Source: Aquanectria penicillioides
Lineage: Eukaryota > Ascomycota > Sordariomycetes > Hypocreales > Nectriaceae
Assembly: GCA_003415625.1 (NCBI GenBank)
Contig: PYIU01000003.1
Span: forward strand, 7,378,001-7,442,000
Reading direction: 5' to 3'
Length of the DNA: 64,000 nt
This document shows positions 21,078-32,397 of the stretch, in pieces. The translations under genes and the position numbers were made by a program. Each line of letters opens with the position of its first letter. Within the stretch, counting starts at the first letter, position 1. Under the pieces are notes generated by a model. It saw nothing but the letters and a program-made list of their open reading frames with translations. It searched no databases and had not been told where the DNA came from.

Positions 21078-22756
21078 ATGAACGTTTCTAGGGCTGTCCG
21101 AAGCGCGCCTCAATCTTTGAGGGCGCGAACAATGATGCGATCCAGCCATTCCGCAGCCATGCGCCCTTGGCCGACGACGCACACCAAAATTGCCGAGCCG
21201 CTGCCTACTCACAACTTCATTGCCGGCAACTTTACTCCTTCGGCTGCGACGAAATGGATCGAGGTCCATGATCCCGCCACTAATAACGTGGTAACGCGAG
21301 TGCCCGAGTCCACGGACGCGGAGCTCAAGGCTGCTGTCAAGGCTGCTGAGGAGGCGTTCCCTGCCTGGAAGAACACTAGCATTCTGCGTCGGCAGCAGAT
21401 CATGTTCAACTTTGTGCGCCTCATCCGCGAGAACTGGGATCGCCTCGCTGCGTCAATCACCCTCGAGCAGGGAAAGACCTTTGCCGATGCGCGAGGTGAT
21501 GTCCTACGAGGTCTCCAGGTTGCGGAGAACGCCTGTGGCATCACTAGCCAGATCACTGGAGAGGTGCTTGAGGTATCCAAGGATATGGAAACTCGCAACT
21601 ATCGCGAACCCCTTGGCGTTGTTGCGGCCATCTGCCCTTTCAGTAAGGCCAACTTGCATCCCTCTTGTCATGATTATTCTAACAAGTTCTGTCAACAGAC
21701 TTTCCTGCCATGATTCCCCTTTGGTCTATCCCGATCGCTACAATTACTGGAAATACCCTTGTTCTCAAGCCGTCTGAGCGGGACCCTGGCGCTGCTATGA
21801 TCCTCGCTGAGATCGCCAAGGAGGCTGGCTTCCCTGAAGGTGTTATCAACATCATCCACGGCGCCCACCGCGCGGTTAACTTCATCATTGATGAACCCGC
21901 CATCAAGGCTATCAGCTTTGTCGGCGGCAATGCTGCCGGTGAATACATTTACGCTCGTGGTTCCGCCAACGGAAAGCGTGTTCAGGCCAACCTCGGGGCC
22001 AAGAACCACGCTGTGATCTTGCCAGATTGTAACCGCAAAAGCACCATCAATGCCATCACCGGCGCCGCCTTTGGTGCCGCCGGTCAACGATGCATGGCTC
22101 TCAGCACCGTAGTGATTGTGGGTGACGAACCTCAGGCTTGGGTCGACGACCTGGTTGAGGCCGCCAAGCAGCTGAAGACTGACGGCGGTTTCGAAGAGGG
22201 TGCTGACCTGGGCCCTGTGATCACCCCCCAGTCCAAGGCCCGAATCGAGTCTCTGATTGCCTCAGCTGAGGAGGAGGGCGCCAACATTGTCCTCGATGGC
22301 CGCGGCTACGCCCCCGTAAAGTACCCTGATGGCAATTTCATCGCCCCTACCATTGTCGATGGTGTGAAGACCCACATGAAGTGCTACAAGGAGGAGATCT
22401 TTGGCCCAGTGTTGGTCGTGCTCCGTGCCGCGTCGCTCGAGGAGGCCACCAAGCTCGTCAACGAGAACGAGTACGGCAACGGCGTTGCCATCTTCACAAA
22501 CTCTGGAAGCAAGGCGTCCTGGTTCCAGAAGAACATTGAAGCCGGCCAAGTCGGAATCAACGTCCCGATCCCAGTTCCTCTGCCCATGTTCAGCTTCACG
22601 GGCAACAAGAAGAGCATTGCTGGCGGCGGCGTCAGCACCTTCTACGGCAAGCCCGGCTTGAACTTCTACACCCAGACCAAGACCGTAACCAGCCTATGGA
22701 AGAGCGAGGAGGAGTCTGATTCTGCAAAGGCAGTTAACATGCCTACGCAGAGCTAG
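21078..22756 (+). CDS. Methylmalonate-semialdehyde dehydrogenase (ALDH6 family), mitochondrial, 540 aa
   Basis: The enzyme converts methylmalonate semialdehyde (valine and thymine catabolism) or malonate semialdehyde (beta-alanine catabolism) to propionyl-CoA or acetyl-CoA. Two exons are 21078-21642 and 21699-22756, split by a 56-nt GT-AG intron inside the ICPFNFPAMIPLW motif that marks this family. The first about 35 residues, MNVSRAVRSAPQSLRART and onward, are Arg/Ser-rich and acid-free, a mitochondrial presequence. Other signatures are TLVLKPSERDPGA, SFVGGNAAGEYIY, the catalytic cysteine in GAAGQRCMAL and KEEIFGPVL. Length fits the family. The nearby aminotransferase would supply a semialdehyde, which suggests a joint catabolic role. 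Confidence 0.95.
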
Positions 22757-23967
22757 GGAGTTCAGGTGTACTAGGAAAGGGGGAAAATGGATGACGTGAT
22801 GGGTTTGAATGTGGGTTGAGCTCGAACAAGATCCCAGGTCAGCACCTGGAATGCACTAGTAAAGGGGTCCCCATCGGAGGGACTATTTTCAAAACATGTT
22901 GTATACTGATGTTTTCTTGATCCCTACATGGTCTTCGGCATCGCCACGTCTTGAGTGAATCTGATTGCCTGCCATGTCGTTTGCCCATCGCTAGTCCGTA
23001 CACATTGACTCTTTCATCCCTCATCAACGAGCTAGCCATGCACAACGTGACGATTTTTTTTTTTTCAAACATTAGATTTAGCACCATCTTGTGCATCGAG
23101 TCGAGGCTCAATCATCATCTCGTATACGACACGGTCGGCGTCATGTGATATCTGTCTGGATTGGTGCTGAGCTGACGTTCTCCGCCACATTCCAACTTTA
23201 GCGTTGAGGATGTATGTACTAATCTTATGACTGGCCGCGGAAACTTCCCAAGTATTCGGTTGCAAAGGCCCGTGCTCCACATCCCAGCGCCGCTTGATAA
23301 CTTTGATTGGGGTGAACATGGGAACGTGTTATCCGTATTTCCATTATGCAAGTCTATTCTGACTCGCCAACACCATGTCCCCCTCATTTTCAACATTAGC
23401 TGAGATTTCCAAGCTGATCTGAATGGGTAGTCCTCGCCACTATCCGTGTCATGAAAATGGTTCGTCACAGAATGCATGGATATGCCTAATCCTAGTGCAG
23501 CCATGGCCCAGCCCCAATGGCTCTATTTCCCCATGGGGGTGTCCAGATGGTGGCTATTCGGAGTGGATCCCCGCTGGCCACTCTTATCTCTACTCACTCA
23601 TCCTGAAAGATAAGCTGCTAACGGCTTTTGTCTCTTTTGGCGGCGCGGCGAGGGGATTGGGACAGGGTTTCACCCTTTGCCGAGTCTAGGCCCTAAATTA
23701 GAATGCCACTATCTGGCTATTTTCCCATCTGTCCATTCACCTGATGGTCAGTATTCCGCGAGGAAAGTCTTGACGGGTGCATTTTCACTGGCCAAGGTGC
23801 AACCGTATGGTCAATGCTCCTACGATGGCATCGACTCCTATAAGTTGCGACTTGGTCGAGCACCAGACATTTTGCAATCAACCGAATCCTCTTCCCTCAC
23901 CGGGTTTCTCATTCAATTTTCACACTTGGAGCACCTTTACAACTATTAGCCAGATCAATCTTCCATC
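22757..23967. other. Intergenic: MMSDH 3' end and permease promoter
   Basis: A 1.2-kb spacer between two plus-strand genes. The last 0.5 kb is probably the promoter of the amino-acid permease and contains a pair of GATA motifs listed separately. A T-run lies near 23053-23063. No coding sequence recognised. Confidence 0.55.
23583..23614. promoter_or_regulatory. Paired GATA elements upstream of permease
   Basis: CTTATC at 23583-23588 (GATAAG on the minus strand) and GATAAG at 23609-23614 lie 26 bp apart (start to start) in opposite orientation, about 355-385 bp before the permease ATG. Closely spaced GATA pairs are the known binding pattern of AreA/NIT2-type nitrogen regulators. Use in nitrogen control of this permease is inferred. 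Confidence 0.35.
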
Positions 23968-25599
23968 ATGGAAAAGGAAAATATGAAGTCTGGGCCCGAT
24001 GTCGAGCTCGACCGCTCCGACTCGCTCTCTCACGGCGAAGTCGGGGGCTCTCCCTTGGAGTCATCGACGACTCATCGTGGCCTCAAGTCTCGCCACGCCC
24101 AAATGATGGCCCTTGGCGGCACCATCGGAACGGGTCTCTTCGTCGGCGCAGGCCAGGGTCTCCATATGGGTGGACCAATTTTCCTCCTTGTATCCTACAT
24201 CATCATCACGCTGCTCTTGTATGGCGTTGCAACTGCTACTGGTGAACTGAGCTCCTACCTTCCTGTTCCCGGTTGCTCCATGGCCTTCTACGGAAACCGC
24301 TATGTATCTCGAAGCTTGGGATTCACCCTGGGCTGGGTTTACTGGTACATCTTCGCCATCACGGTCCCCGCCGAGATCAATGTTACGACGCTGGTCATCC
24401 AATACTGGAACCCGCCGGTTCACACAGCTGTGTGGCTCACTGTTGTTGGTGTCGTCATCATTGCTTGCAACTGTTTCCCAGTCAAGGTCTATGGAGAGGC
24501 CGAATTTTGGTTTGCATCAACCAAGGTCATTGCCATCATCGGACTCCTAATCCTATCCGTCGTGCTATTTTTCGGCGGCGGCCCTTCCCACGAGCCCCTC
24601 TACTTCACCCACTGGACCAACCCCGGACCAATTAACGAGTACCTCGTTACTGGTGACTCGGGTCGTCTTGTCGGCTTCGTTGCGACAATTACCTTCTCGG
24701 TCTATGCTTTTGCTTTTGCCCCGGAACTGTTGGTCGTGACCGGAGGGGAAATGGAGAGCCCTCGACGAAACATCCCCAAGGCAACGGTGCGATATTTTTA
24801 CCGGCTGATCACTTTCTACGTCTTAGGAGCGTTAGCAATCGGACTCCTTGTTCCCAGCAATCACGAAGACCTGCTCACCCCTGGAAAGGGCGCGGCTGCC
24901 TCTCCCTGGGCAATTGCAATTCGAGATGCTGGAATCAGGGGACTTGACTCCGTCGTCAATGCGGTCATTGTCTTGTCCGCTTGGTCTGCTGGAAACTCCT
25001 ACCTCTACATGGCCAGTCGCGCACTCTATTCCATGGCAATGGATGGGAACGCTCCTAAAATCTTCACCCGGTGCACGAAATCCGGCATTCCATATTATGC
25101 CACCGCAGCCAGTGCATCTTTCAGTGTTCTTGCGTATTTGAATCTGGCTAGCACTGGCGCTACCGTTTTCAATTGGTTTGTTAACTTGATTAACACTGGG
25201 GCTTTCCAGAGCTGGGTCTGCTGCATCATCATTTACTTCCGCTTCCGCAAGGCAGTTGAAGCTCAAGGAATCACTGACATTCCATTCCGATCAAAGCTTC
25301 AGCCCTACACTGGCTGGGTAAGCTTGGCCGGTTTCTCCTTGTTGCTGCTGCTCCAAGGTTTCCAGGTCTTCATCAAGGGACAGTGGGACACCTCAAGCTT
25401 CATCACCGCCTACATCGGTATTGTCATCTTCTTTGCTCTGTACTTTGGCCACCGATTCACGGTTGGACGCAACGATAAGTGGATGCTGCGACCTGAGGAG
25501 GTTGATTTGCGCACTGGCTTGGATGAGGTTCTTGCCCTGGAGACCGAGGCACCTCCGAGAGAGAAGTGGCATCAAAAGTGGAGGGTTCTGTTTGAATGA
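23968..25599 (+). CDS. Amino-acid permease (YAT/APC family), 543 aa
   Basis: An intron-less plasma-membrane amino-acid/H+ symporter with about twelve membrane segments. The N-terminal cytosolic tail is acidic and Ser-rich. It is followed by SRHAQMMALGGTIGTGLFVGAG, the first-helix signature of the yeast amino-acid transporter family. Further marks are FAFAPELLVVTGGEMESPRRNIPKA and SAWSAGNSYLYMASRALYSMA. Length is normal. Substrate specificity cannot be read; neighbouring aminotransferase and MMSDH genes would suit GABA, beta-alanine or a branched-chain amino acid, but that is conjecture. ATG 23968 is the first in frame; a second Met lies five codons on. Confidence 0.93.
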   Translation: MEKENMKSGPDVELDRSDSLSHGEVGGSPLESSTTHRGLKSRHAQMMALGGTIGTGLFVGAGQGLHMGGPIFLLVSYIIITLLLYGVATATGELSSYLPVPGCSMAFYGNRYVSRSLGFTLGWVYWYIFAITVPAEINVTTLVIQYWNPPVHTAVWLTVVGVVIIACNCFPVKVYGEAEFWFASTKVIAIIGLLILSVVLFFGGGPSHEPLYFTHWTNPGPINEYLVTGDSGRLVGFVATITFSVYAFAFAPELLVVTGGEMESPRRNIPKATVRYFYRLITFYVLGALAIGLLVPSNHEDLLTPGKGAAASPWAIAIRDAGIRGLDSVVNAVIVLSAWSAGNSYLYMASRALYSMAMDGNAPKIFTRCTKSGIPYYATAASASFSVLAYLNLASTGATVFNWFVNLINTGAFQSWVCCIIIYFRFRKAVEAQGITDIPFRSKLQPYTGWVSLAGFSLLLLLQGFQVFIKGQWDTSSFITAYIGIVIFFALYFGHRFTVGRNDKWMLRPEEVDLRTGLDEVLALETEAPPREKWHQKWRVLFE

Positions 25600-26079
25600 G
25601 CAATTTAGACAGGACAAATTCGGAATAAGAAGCCTACAATTATATAGCAGCATCACTGATGCTTTATTCCCAACTCATAACTCGATGAATCAATTCATAT
25701 GTTTATAATCCTGTGCATTAACTGAGTGATGATTTGGCCCTCTGCAACTTTTTTTTGGTACATTCGATCCCCCACCAGCAAGTCAACTTTAGGCGGCGAG
25801 TCCCATAGTTTATCTCAAGTTGCTCTAACCACCTCCCAGAATTGGGACAGCGTACTACATCAGACGCTTTTCCTCTCCCGTGTGGCGCGATGTCATCAAC
25901 AGAGCATCTACCCACCGCATTTTTCCCGGTTCAAGAACTGTTTGTTGATCGGGAGACAACATCTGTGATCAACACGACTTCACGATTCACAACACTCAAC
26001 GACCCACAGCAATAAATACTAACTCAAGGAGAAATATTGATAGTTTTCACGCTGTCAGTTCTTCCCTATTATCTTCACG
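25600..26079. other. Intergenic spacer
   Basis: A 0.48-kb spacer between the permease stop and the relic of an MFS transporter. It should include the permease 3' UTR and the former promoter of the relic. Nothing else recognised. Confidence 0.5.
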
Positions 26080-26711
26080 ATGCAGGACAGTGCTGATCCC
26101 GAGTAGGCCCGAAACTAAACCACGAAATGCAGCGAGCATACCAAGGAGGCATGGTTGACCGTGACTGGCTCAGTCCTGGTATACTTTGTGTCCTTTGGGT
26201 ACATGAATAGCTTCGGTTATTCCCAGGACTATTACCTCGAAAATGACCTCGCCGACTACTCCCCGTCGCTTATCCCATCCATCGGATCTCTGCAACTTGG
26301 ACGGTTGTTCATCATTGGGCCGGTCGCAGGAGCTCTTTGCGATGCTTATGGCCCCAAATGGCTTTACGTTGTGGTCGCGGCCTGCGGAGTTTGCTCATGC
26401 ATTGGCGTCTTGTTCGCAAAACCAGAGTAGATCTGGCAGCATTTTCTCAGTCAAGTAGACTCTCATTGGCACTCACCCCACCCACCGTATTTCAGAGCTA
26501 ACGAATTGAATCTTAGGGAGCTCTTTTCGAGTTGACTGTTCCGTTTGGGACCAACACTGCTTTGCCTCTCGTGGGTCAGCGTTTCAAAGAAAGGCGTGTA
26601 CTCGCCAAGGGCATCGTTGCTGGCGGGAGCAGCTCTGCAGGCGTCTGTTTTCCTATTGAACTAACTCGATTGAACAATCGGACTGACAGAACTTCAAAGC
26701 CTGGTGATTAG
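26080..26711 (+). pseudogene. Relic of an MFS monocarboxylate-type transporter
   Basis: A single frame can be read from ATG 26080 through a canonical intron (26455-26516, GTAGAC...CTTAG with a GCTAAC branch) to 26711. It encodes the N-terminal half of a fungal monocarboxylate-porter-like MFS protein: EAWLTVTGSVLVYFVSFG, NSFGYSQDYYLENDL, PSIGSLQLGRLFIIGPVAG and, in exon 2, QRFKERRVLAKGIVAGGSS. Three in-frame stops interrupt it: TAG at 26104-26106, TAA at 26116-26118 and TAG at 26428-26430. The reading ends about where helix 5 or 6 would be, and the second half of the transporter is missing. The first two stops could come from CAG and CAA by C-to-T change. The intact splice signals suggest decay is not ancient. 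Confidence 0.75.
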
Positions 26712-26993
26712 GGCAAGCGAGTAACAATGGGAATAGTGTGGACCTGGTGGTTGAATGGACGGGGAGAATATTGCCTGCAAAGTCTGAGTTCCGGGACATT
26801 TGAGGTCAGAGCTATTGAATTCTCCTGGACTAGCCAAGGCACCCATTCAGAAACATCCCCCCGCTATTACAGACTCAACCATATATGAGGTACCAAAGTT
26901 CTGAAAGAAAGTTGTAGAACCTTTGATATCTAAGATCGTAAAAGGAGCTCGGGTGGCGCCTTTCCAGAATCCCATTTCCTCCTGCCTCATTGT

Positions 26994-27566
26994 CTACTTT
27001 AAATGCTTCACAAAAAAAGTTGCAGAACCAAGACGCCCGTCCGCAAAGGCAGCGTAATCGGGGCAAGTTCCCCACTCCTTCCATCCGGTTCTACTGTAGA
27101 AGGCCCGAGCTGGTGTGTCTGACTTGGTATCTAAGGTGAGCATCGCTTTCCCCAAGTCATCTCTTGCAAATGCCTCAATGTGGTTCATGAGAGCGCTAGC
27201 AAGGCCGATGCGTCGAGCAGGTGGCCGAACAAGAAGCTTGGCGACCTCAGCACGGTGGAGGTGTGTGGCCTTTGGGATGGTATGTAATTGCACTGTAGCG
27301 AGAACTTCCGGGTTCGCATCTGGAGACATATTTGTAGGATCCGAGGCTGTGACAACAAACAAGTAACATGTTTTCGGATTTGCGCTCAACTTGGATGCAA
27401 TAGATATCCAAAATTCATCCGCTTCTCCATCGGATAATGGGGCAAGGAAGCCAATGGATGAAATTGAGGGATCTGGGTTGACACAAGACTGAAGCAAGGT
27501 TCTGAGAGATTTAAGATACGGCTCAAGATCAGCTGTCGATATGACTTGTTTCGTGGTGTGCGCCAT
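26994..27566 (-). CDS. GNAT-family N-acetyltransferase, 190 aa
   Basis: A small single-exon acetyl-CoA-dependent acetyltransferase. The start at 27566 (MAHTTKQVISTADLEPYL) gives a family-like N-terminus; an in-frame upstream Met at 27677 would add 37 residues without family character. The acetyl-CoA pyrophosphate loop is seen as VRPPARRIGLASALMNHIEAFA, and the C-terminal LTLDTKSDTPARAFYSRTGWKEWGT is the usual last strand and helix (ending here in a xxFYxxxGW motif). The acceptor substrate is unknown. Cytosolic by default. It stands 281 bp after the MFS relic, on the opposite strand. Confidence 0.85.
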   Translation of the reverse strand: MAHTTKQVISTADLEPYLKSLRTLLQSCVNPDPSISSIGFLAPLSDGEADEFWISIASKLSANPKTCYLFVVTASDPTNMSPDANPEVLATVQLHTIPKATHLHRAEVAKLLVRPPARRIGLASALMNHIEAFARDDLGKAMLTLDTKSDTPARAFYSRTGWKEWGTCPDYAAFADGRLGSATFFVKHLK

Positions 27567-28311
27567 CCTAAAATGATTCTCGGAACTTGGCCCTCGTTTC
27601 TTCTCAACAATCTCAATTGCTTCACGCTTGAAGTAGATTTCAGGATGGCCGAGTGATGCATTTATATTCTCAATCACGATCTTGATGAAAGCTCATTACT
27701 CAATCAAATTGAGTCATTTGGCCTTATGATACCAGATCGGAGATAATTGCAGCGGCTTATTCTCTCGCTAGATAGGGTGGTGGGGAGCGAGCGGGCATCC
27801 GTCTAATCCGACTCAACATGACTCATCTGCACAGCAAGCCAATCAAAGAAACCCACCTAATCAAGGAGATAAAAATTAAGAATAATAGTTGTCAAATTCT
27901 TCAGCAAACAACATCAGTCAATACTGTAAATACTATTGTGATGTATACTCGAGGGATGGATTACTTGAAGGTAGTCTATAATTTGGTCCTGGTTCAATCT
28001 AATTTAGTACAATAACCGTGTTTTTTGAGAGGAAAAATTCAATTTGATCTTCTAAGCCTTGGTCATCGATCGACTTCATGTTGAATGAGTCATGTTGTTG
28101 TGTGAGGCAATACAAATCGTTGCTTTTCCACACGACATCAATAGAATGCAAAGCCAAGTCAACGCATCTTCAAACCTCCATTCACTCTTACTTGACACAT
28201 TTTAGATACTGAATTTGTAAGATGAGTCATGGCTATGATAGATTTCGTGTACTTTTTATAGTATAATGATACAAGAGTTTGGATCCAGCAACCACCACAA
28301 ATATCTGCTTA
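27567..28311. other. Intergenic, AT-rich
   Basis: This 0.75-kb spacer contains the promoter of the acetyltransferase gene and the 3' end of the MDR reductase gene, both on the minus strand. It is AT-rich. No ORF of interest. Confidence 0.5.
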
Positions 28312-29405
28312 TCAGATCTTCAGAACGGCCTTTCCAAAGTTCTTACCCACGAGCATATCCACAAATCCCTGTGGAGCATTTTCAATGCCTTCGGTAATAT
28401 CAAGCTTGGCTTTCAAGCTTCCCTCGGAAAGCCATTTCTGAACGTTCTCCTGGTGCTCCTTGAAGTATGCTGGGCCGAAGCTGGGAGTACCAACTAAGAA
28501 TCCCTCCATGGTAATCTGCTTTGAGATGATGTTAAGGAGGCCATTGATCCCCTTGCGCTTCTCAGCAGGGGTATTATAAAACTCAATCTAATATAGTGTT
28601 AGCATGGTATGCCGTGGATATGCAGGATATATCAAAAACTCACCATTCCGCACACCGGAATTCGGCCGCCAACTTTGAGGTTTTCGAGAGCGGCCTCAAG
28701 GTGATCTCCTCCGACATTCTCAAAGTAAATATCGATACCCTCGGGAGCTAGTTTAGGCAAGGCATCCTTGGGGTTTTCCTTCTTGTAGTTGAAGCCAGCA
28801 TCGAATCCAAGCTCCTTGGTGATGAAGTCCAGCTTCTCATCTGAGCCAACGGAACCGATAACGGTCAGACCCTCGCGCTTGGCAACCTGACCGACGATTT
28901 GACCAACGGCGCCAGCAGCGGAGCTGATGAAAATAGTCTCTCCTGCCTTTGGCTTTCCAATCTTGTGCAGCCCAGACCAGGCGGTGAGGCCGGGCATTCC
29001 CAGCGGTCCCAAAAACAGAGTGGTGTCAAGACCATATGGGTTGTAGATCTTTCGAACAGTCTTCAAATGATCCTTGGGAACGTATGAATATTCAGCAATG
29101 GGCAAGTATGCGATGACAAGGTCGCCAACTTCGAATTCGGGGCTGTCAGTCTTCAGGACCTTGGAGAGAGTCGCATTTGTGATGGGGCCATCAATATCAA
29201 AAGGGGGAGAATAGGACTTGACGGCGGGATCGCGCATCTTTCCACGCAGGTAAGGGTCAAACGAGGCAGCCTGGATTTTAACAAGGAGGCCGCCTTCGGG
29301 AACATGCTCTAGATCAATGGGGCGATCCTCGACGGCGAGGTGCTCCCCGGCCACAGGGAGACCAGTGGGGACCTTCTTGTAAAGGAGGGTCTTGTTAGAA
29401 GTCAT
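28312..29405 (-). CDS. NADP-dependent alkenal/prostaglandin-reductase-type oxidoreductase (MDR), 345 aa
   Basis: A zinc-independent medium-chain reductase of the leukotriene B4 12-hydroxydehydrogenase / alkenal double-bond reductase family, which reduces alpha,beta-unsaturated carbonyls with NADPH. Two exons are 29405-28644 and 28587-28312, joined through a GTGAGT...TAG intron at phase 0. Motifs are ASFDPYLRGKMRD, GMPGLTAWSGLHKIG, the NADPH-binding AAGAVGQIVGQ and DIYFENVGGDHLEAAL. Length is typical. The zinc-binding cysteines of true alcohol dehydrogenases are absent. Probable cytosolic detoxification enzyme. Confidence 0.93.
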
Positions 29406-31301
29406 GATGAGATATGCAACGATAAGATAAACTCCAAAGCATAGTCGAGCCTAGGTGTTGTGTGCGGGACTCGGGGGGTTCATATGGGAACCGGAATTTC
29501 TACGCAGTGGGCCAGGTTGAGTCGCGCCACAATTGAGGGCTGCGTAGAAGGCGGCCTCAGCGCTTCGGGCAGATGAATTGCTCCGTGACGCCATTGATTA
29601 GAGAGGGCAACCGATACACCAAACCAACTTGCGACTCCACGAGGCCAGATACGGCGTGTGAAGTACAGTCAAGGTGTCCAGTCCGCCACACCGACACGAA
29701 AGCGGCCGTGACATGTCCCGACAAGTCTCACAGCGACAATGCATACGGCCTTTCGGGGGGCAATTGCTCCCGTGCCGGGATGTGCCAAAGCAGTGGACGT
29801 GTCTCGGTGTGCATTTATAATCCGTTCTAGAACTAAAGGGAACGTTTGTTTAAGAAACCGCGTGGCAAGCCGGGTTTCCGTCGCTGAAAACCAGGGACGA
29901 GATTGATGCTCTGTTGTCAATCTCCTCGGCATCGTCAGTCTCCCCACTTGTGCCGAGGCTCAGCGGCCATCTGATGACTAAGGCTTCGGGGGTTTGCACA
30001 AATTCGTTTAGGCTAAAAAATCAGACCGTGTTGGTGCCGAGGCACCTTCAATGAAGCTTTGTTTGGGTGTATTGGGACTCTGGGAGTGGGGGGAAGAAGA
30101 AATAAAGAAATCAATAAATAATACATAAATAAAATCATAACCCATGAGTATTTCTCGCATGATCCTAACACTCATTTAGATTTAAATGTCCAGAACATTT
30201 CCTTGGAAACAGGTAATATGCTCGCTTGCAGGCTGGTCGCGCCTCATAATAGCACAATTCACCCCCTCCCTGGTACCGTGGGTCGCTGCCAGGATTCTCA
30301 TAGCGCAGCAGGCCCTTGAAACTAGCCAGTGAACTCAAATCACTGTGTTACATGAACTCGAGTCATGTACCAACCAGTATGACGTACGGCTACGAGATCA
30401 ACAACTCAGTGGTCTGATATTCTTGTTGCCAGAATAGTACATCACTACGGAGTATATTTGTTCCTTTAATTCTGTGCTTTCCCCCCCCCTGGAAATCGCC
30501 TGTCTAGCAAATCACGCTGTCAATCCAAAAGTCCTCCGTAACAGCTAGCTGGTCTATATCAAGCCCTTATTACACACACCCCGCCTCCATGCAATTCTTC
30601 GCTGTGTTGGCGTGTTCGATTTCAAGGCCAAGACAAAAGGGCAATATCAATTATTCCACCAAAACTGACATTCCATTGCTCATTTCCAGTATCCAGTCCA
30701 CCTCACCAACGATTAGTGTTTAGCTAGTCATTATTGTTGAAGGATTGGGATGTGCACTTCCCTGCCCTGGTCCGCCAGAGCTGTCTGATATCCCATTTCT
30801 TGGCTACGGGAAAGAAAATAGCCCTGATGAACGCGATTATTTGTGTTAAAGGAAGCCTAAGAACAGAACCATATTCTCATCTGCTATCTGATAGTCAACC
30901 TTATCACTGAACCCGTCGCGAATTATATAGAAATCTAAACTGTCGTGCCAGACGCCTGCCTGAATACTCCACAACCCCGACACGCAACGCTAGCTGCTGC
31001 GATCGCGTTCCTGGAAGGGTTTGTCGACAAAGGACCGACCGGTATATAATGCCATACACACGTTTATTTGAAAGTGAGGGTTAAAAACCACGCCCTCCTC
31101 CAATTGAACCGTACTCATTGCCAGAACCGGGCTAGTCTTCCAAAAAATCTCTCTCTCCTGTTATATAAGGTAAGGGAGCTTGGCCCTCTATTCCTATCCC
31201 CGAGTCTTCGGGCTCTTTGGCCTTTTGATCAACAAAAGACCTTTCAATCCGCTTATCATGCCATTTCTCTGACCGGTACAGTGATCTAGTATGGATAGGA
31301 T
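29406..31301. other. Gene-free stretch of 1.9 kb
   Basis: This interval holds the promoter of the MDR reductase gene at its left side. The centre (about 30060-30560) is AT-rich with a C-run at 30481-30489. I found no conserved coding sequence, tRNA or clear transposon end in it. The right margin reaches the 3' end of the decayed F-box-like gene. Confidence 0.5.
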
Positions 31302-32397
31302 TCATGACCATTCCCCTCCTACTTGGATCTCGCCAGGCCATTCTCCAAGCTCAGCCGCAGTAGGGAAGTGTGGCCCCACGCTAAAAGACGGATAGAATCG
31401 AGAATCATCGAAAAATACCCATGCCCTTTGTCAACAAATGTCTGTGCGAAGTTCGAAGGTTTTCTCCATACGAGGGTAAAGCACTTGGTACATGCCAGGG
31501 CCTTCTCGGTAGTGCTTATCTCTGAAGCGATGAGAGTGCTTGGCTAGATATATGTCACCCGGACATGACGTATCGGTCCTGATTTGTAGCTGTTGGACCG
31601 GTTGATGTAAATCCCCGAACCACCGCTCGAGACGACAAAGTCCAGGCAGCCCCATTTCGGCGCGTCGTGGAAAGGCTGCGATGGGGTCGAAGCCGAAGCT
31701 AATTAGCGCCTTTGAAACTGAATCTTCGCTTCGACATAAGCCCATATCAGACGCGTAGGCATCGGCGTCAACGTAGAGAGTGTCTGGATATAGTAACCCG
31801 GTGATATGAGAAGAGAGAGAACCGACGGTAATCTCTGGTAGCCATGAATCGCTGCATTGGGCGAATAAGGCTGCGTATAGGGAGCTTAGATATTGATGGA
31901 CCGACTGAATAGCTTCTCTCTCCGGCAGTTGAAATATTAGGGGTCCGTATTTATAAATTTTCTTCCAAAAACATGGTCTCATATCCTCTAATCCGGAGTC
32001 ACAGAACTTACACAATATCTCATACGGTAGAAATGCTCTCAGACGACGCTTTCTCTCTGGATTAGTAAGATTCGTAGAGTCGAATCTGGCACTCATTATT
32101 CTTCAGGGGATTTGGGAGTTGTTGGGCTGCCCACATCTTGAAGTGAGTGCGAGCCGAGGTCGAAGAGGCAGTAGAGGTATCTGAGGAAGAAAACAAAATG
32201 ACCCCTACAGCATCTTGCACTATAACATCATCGAGAATAAGTGAAAGTAATTTACGTGTGATAAGAGTCTTTGATGGCGTGTATTGCTCAAGCATGATGG
32301 GTGAGGCCTGGATGAGCTGCAAAATGAAGCGCTGAGAATGAAGTTGGATGAGGATATTAAGGCGCAGCTCGGGAGGCAGCTTGTTGAAAGGATCCAT
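31302..32397 (-). pseudogene. Decayed F-box-like gene
   Basis: The first frame starts at 32397 with MDPFNKLPPELRLNILIQL, an F-box-like N-terminus typical of a fungal-specific family, and runs to MWAAQQLPNPLKNN near 32100. The similarity then continues in another frame (ARFDSTNLTNPERKRRLRAF and so on) with no usable intron between, so there is a frameshift. From memory of the family, a segment also seems deleted at this point. The second frame meets TGA at 31433-31431, yet directly after it come QRAWVFFDDSRFYP residues, the expected family C-terminus, and the frame then runs to a stop at 31302-31304. So at least two lesions disable the gene. Intact homologues act as substrate receptors of SCF ubiquitin ligases or have unknown roles. 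Confidence 0.7.
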
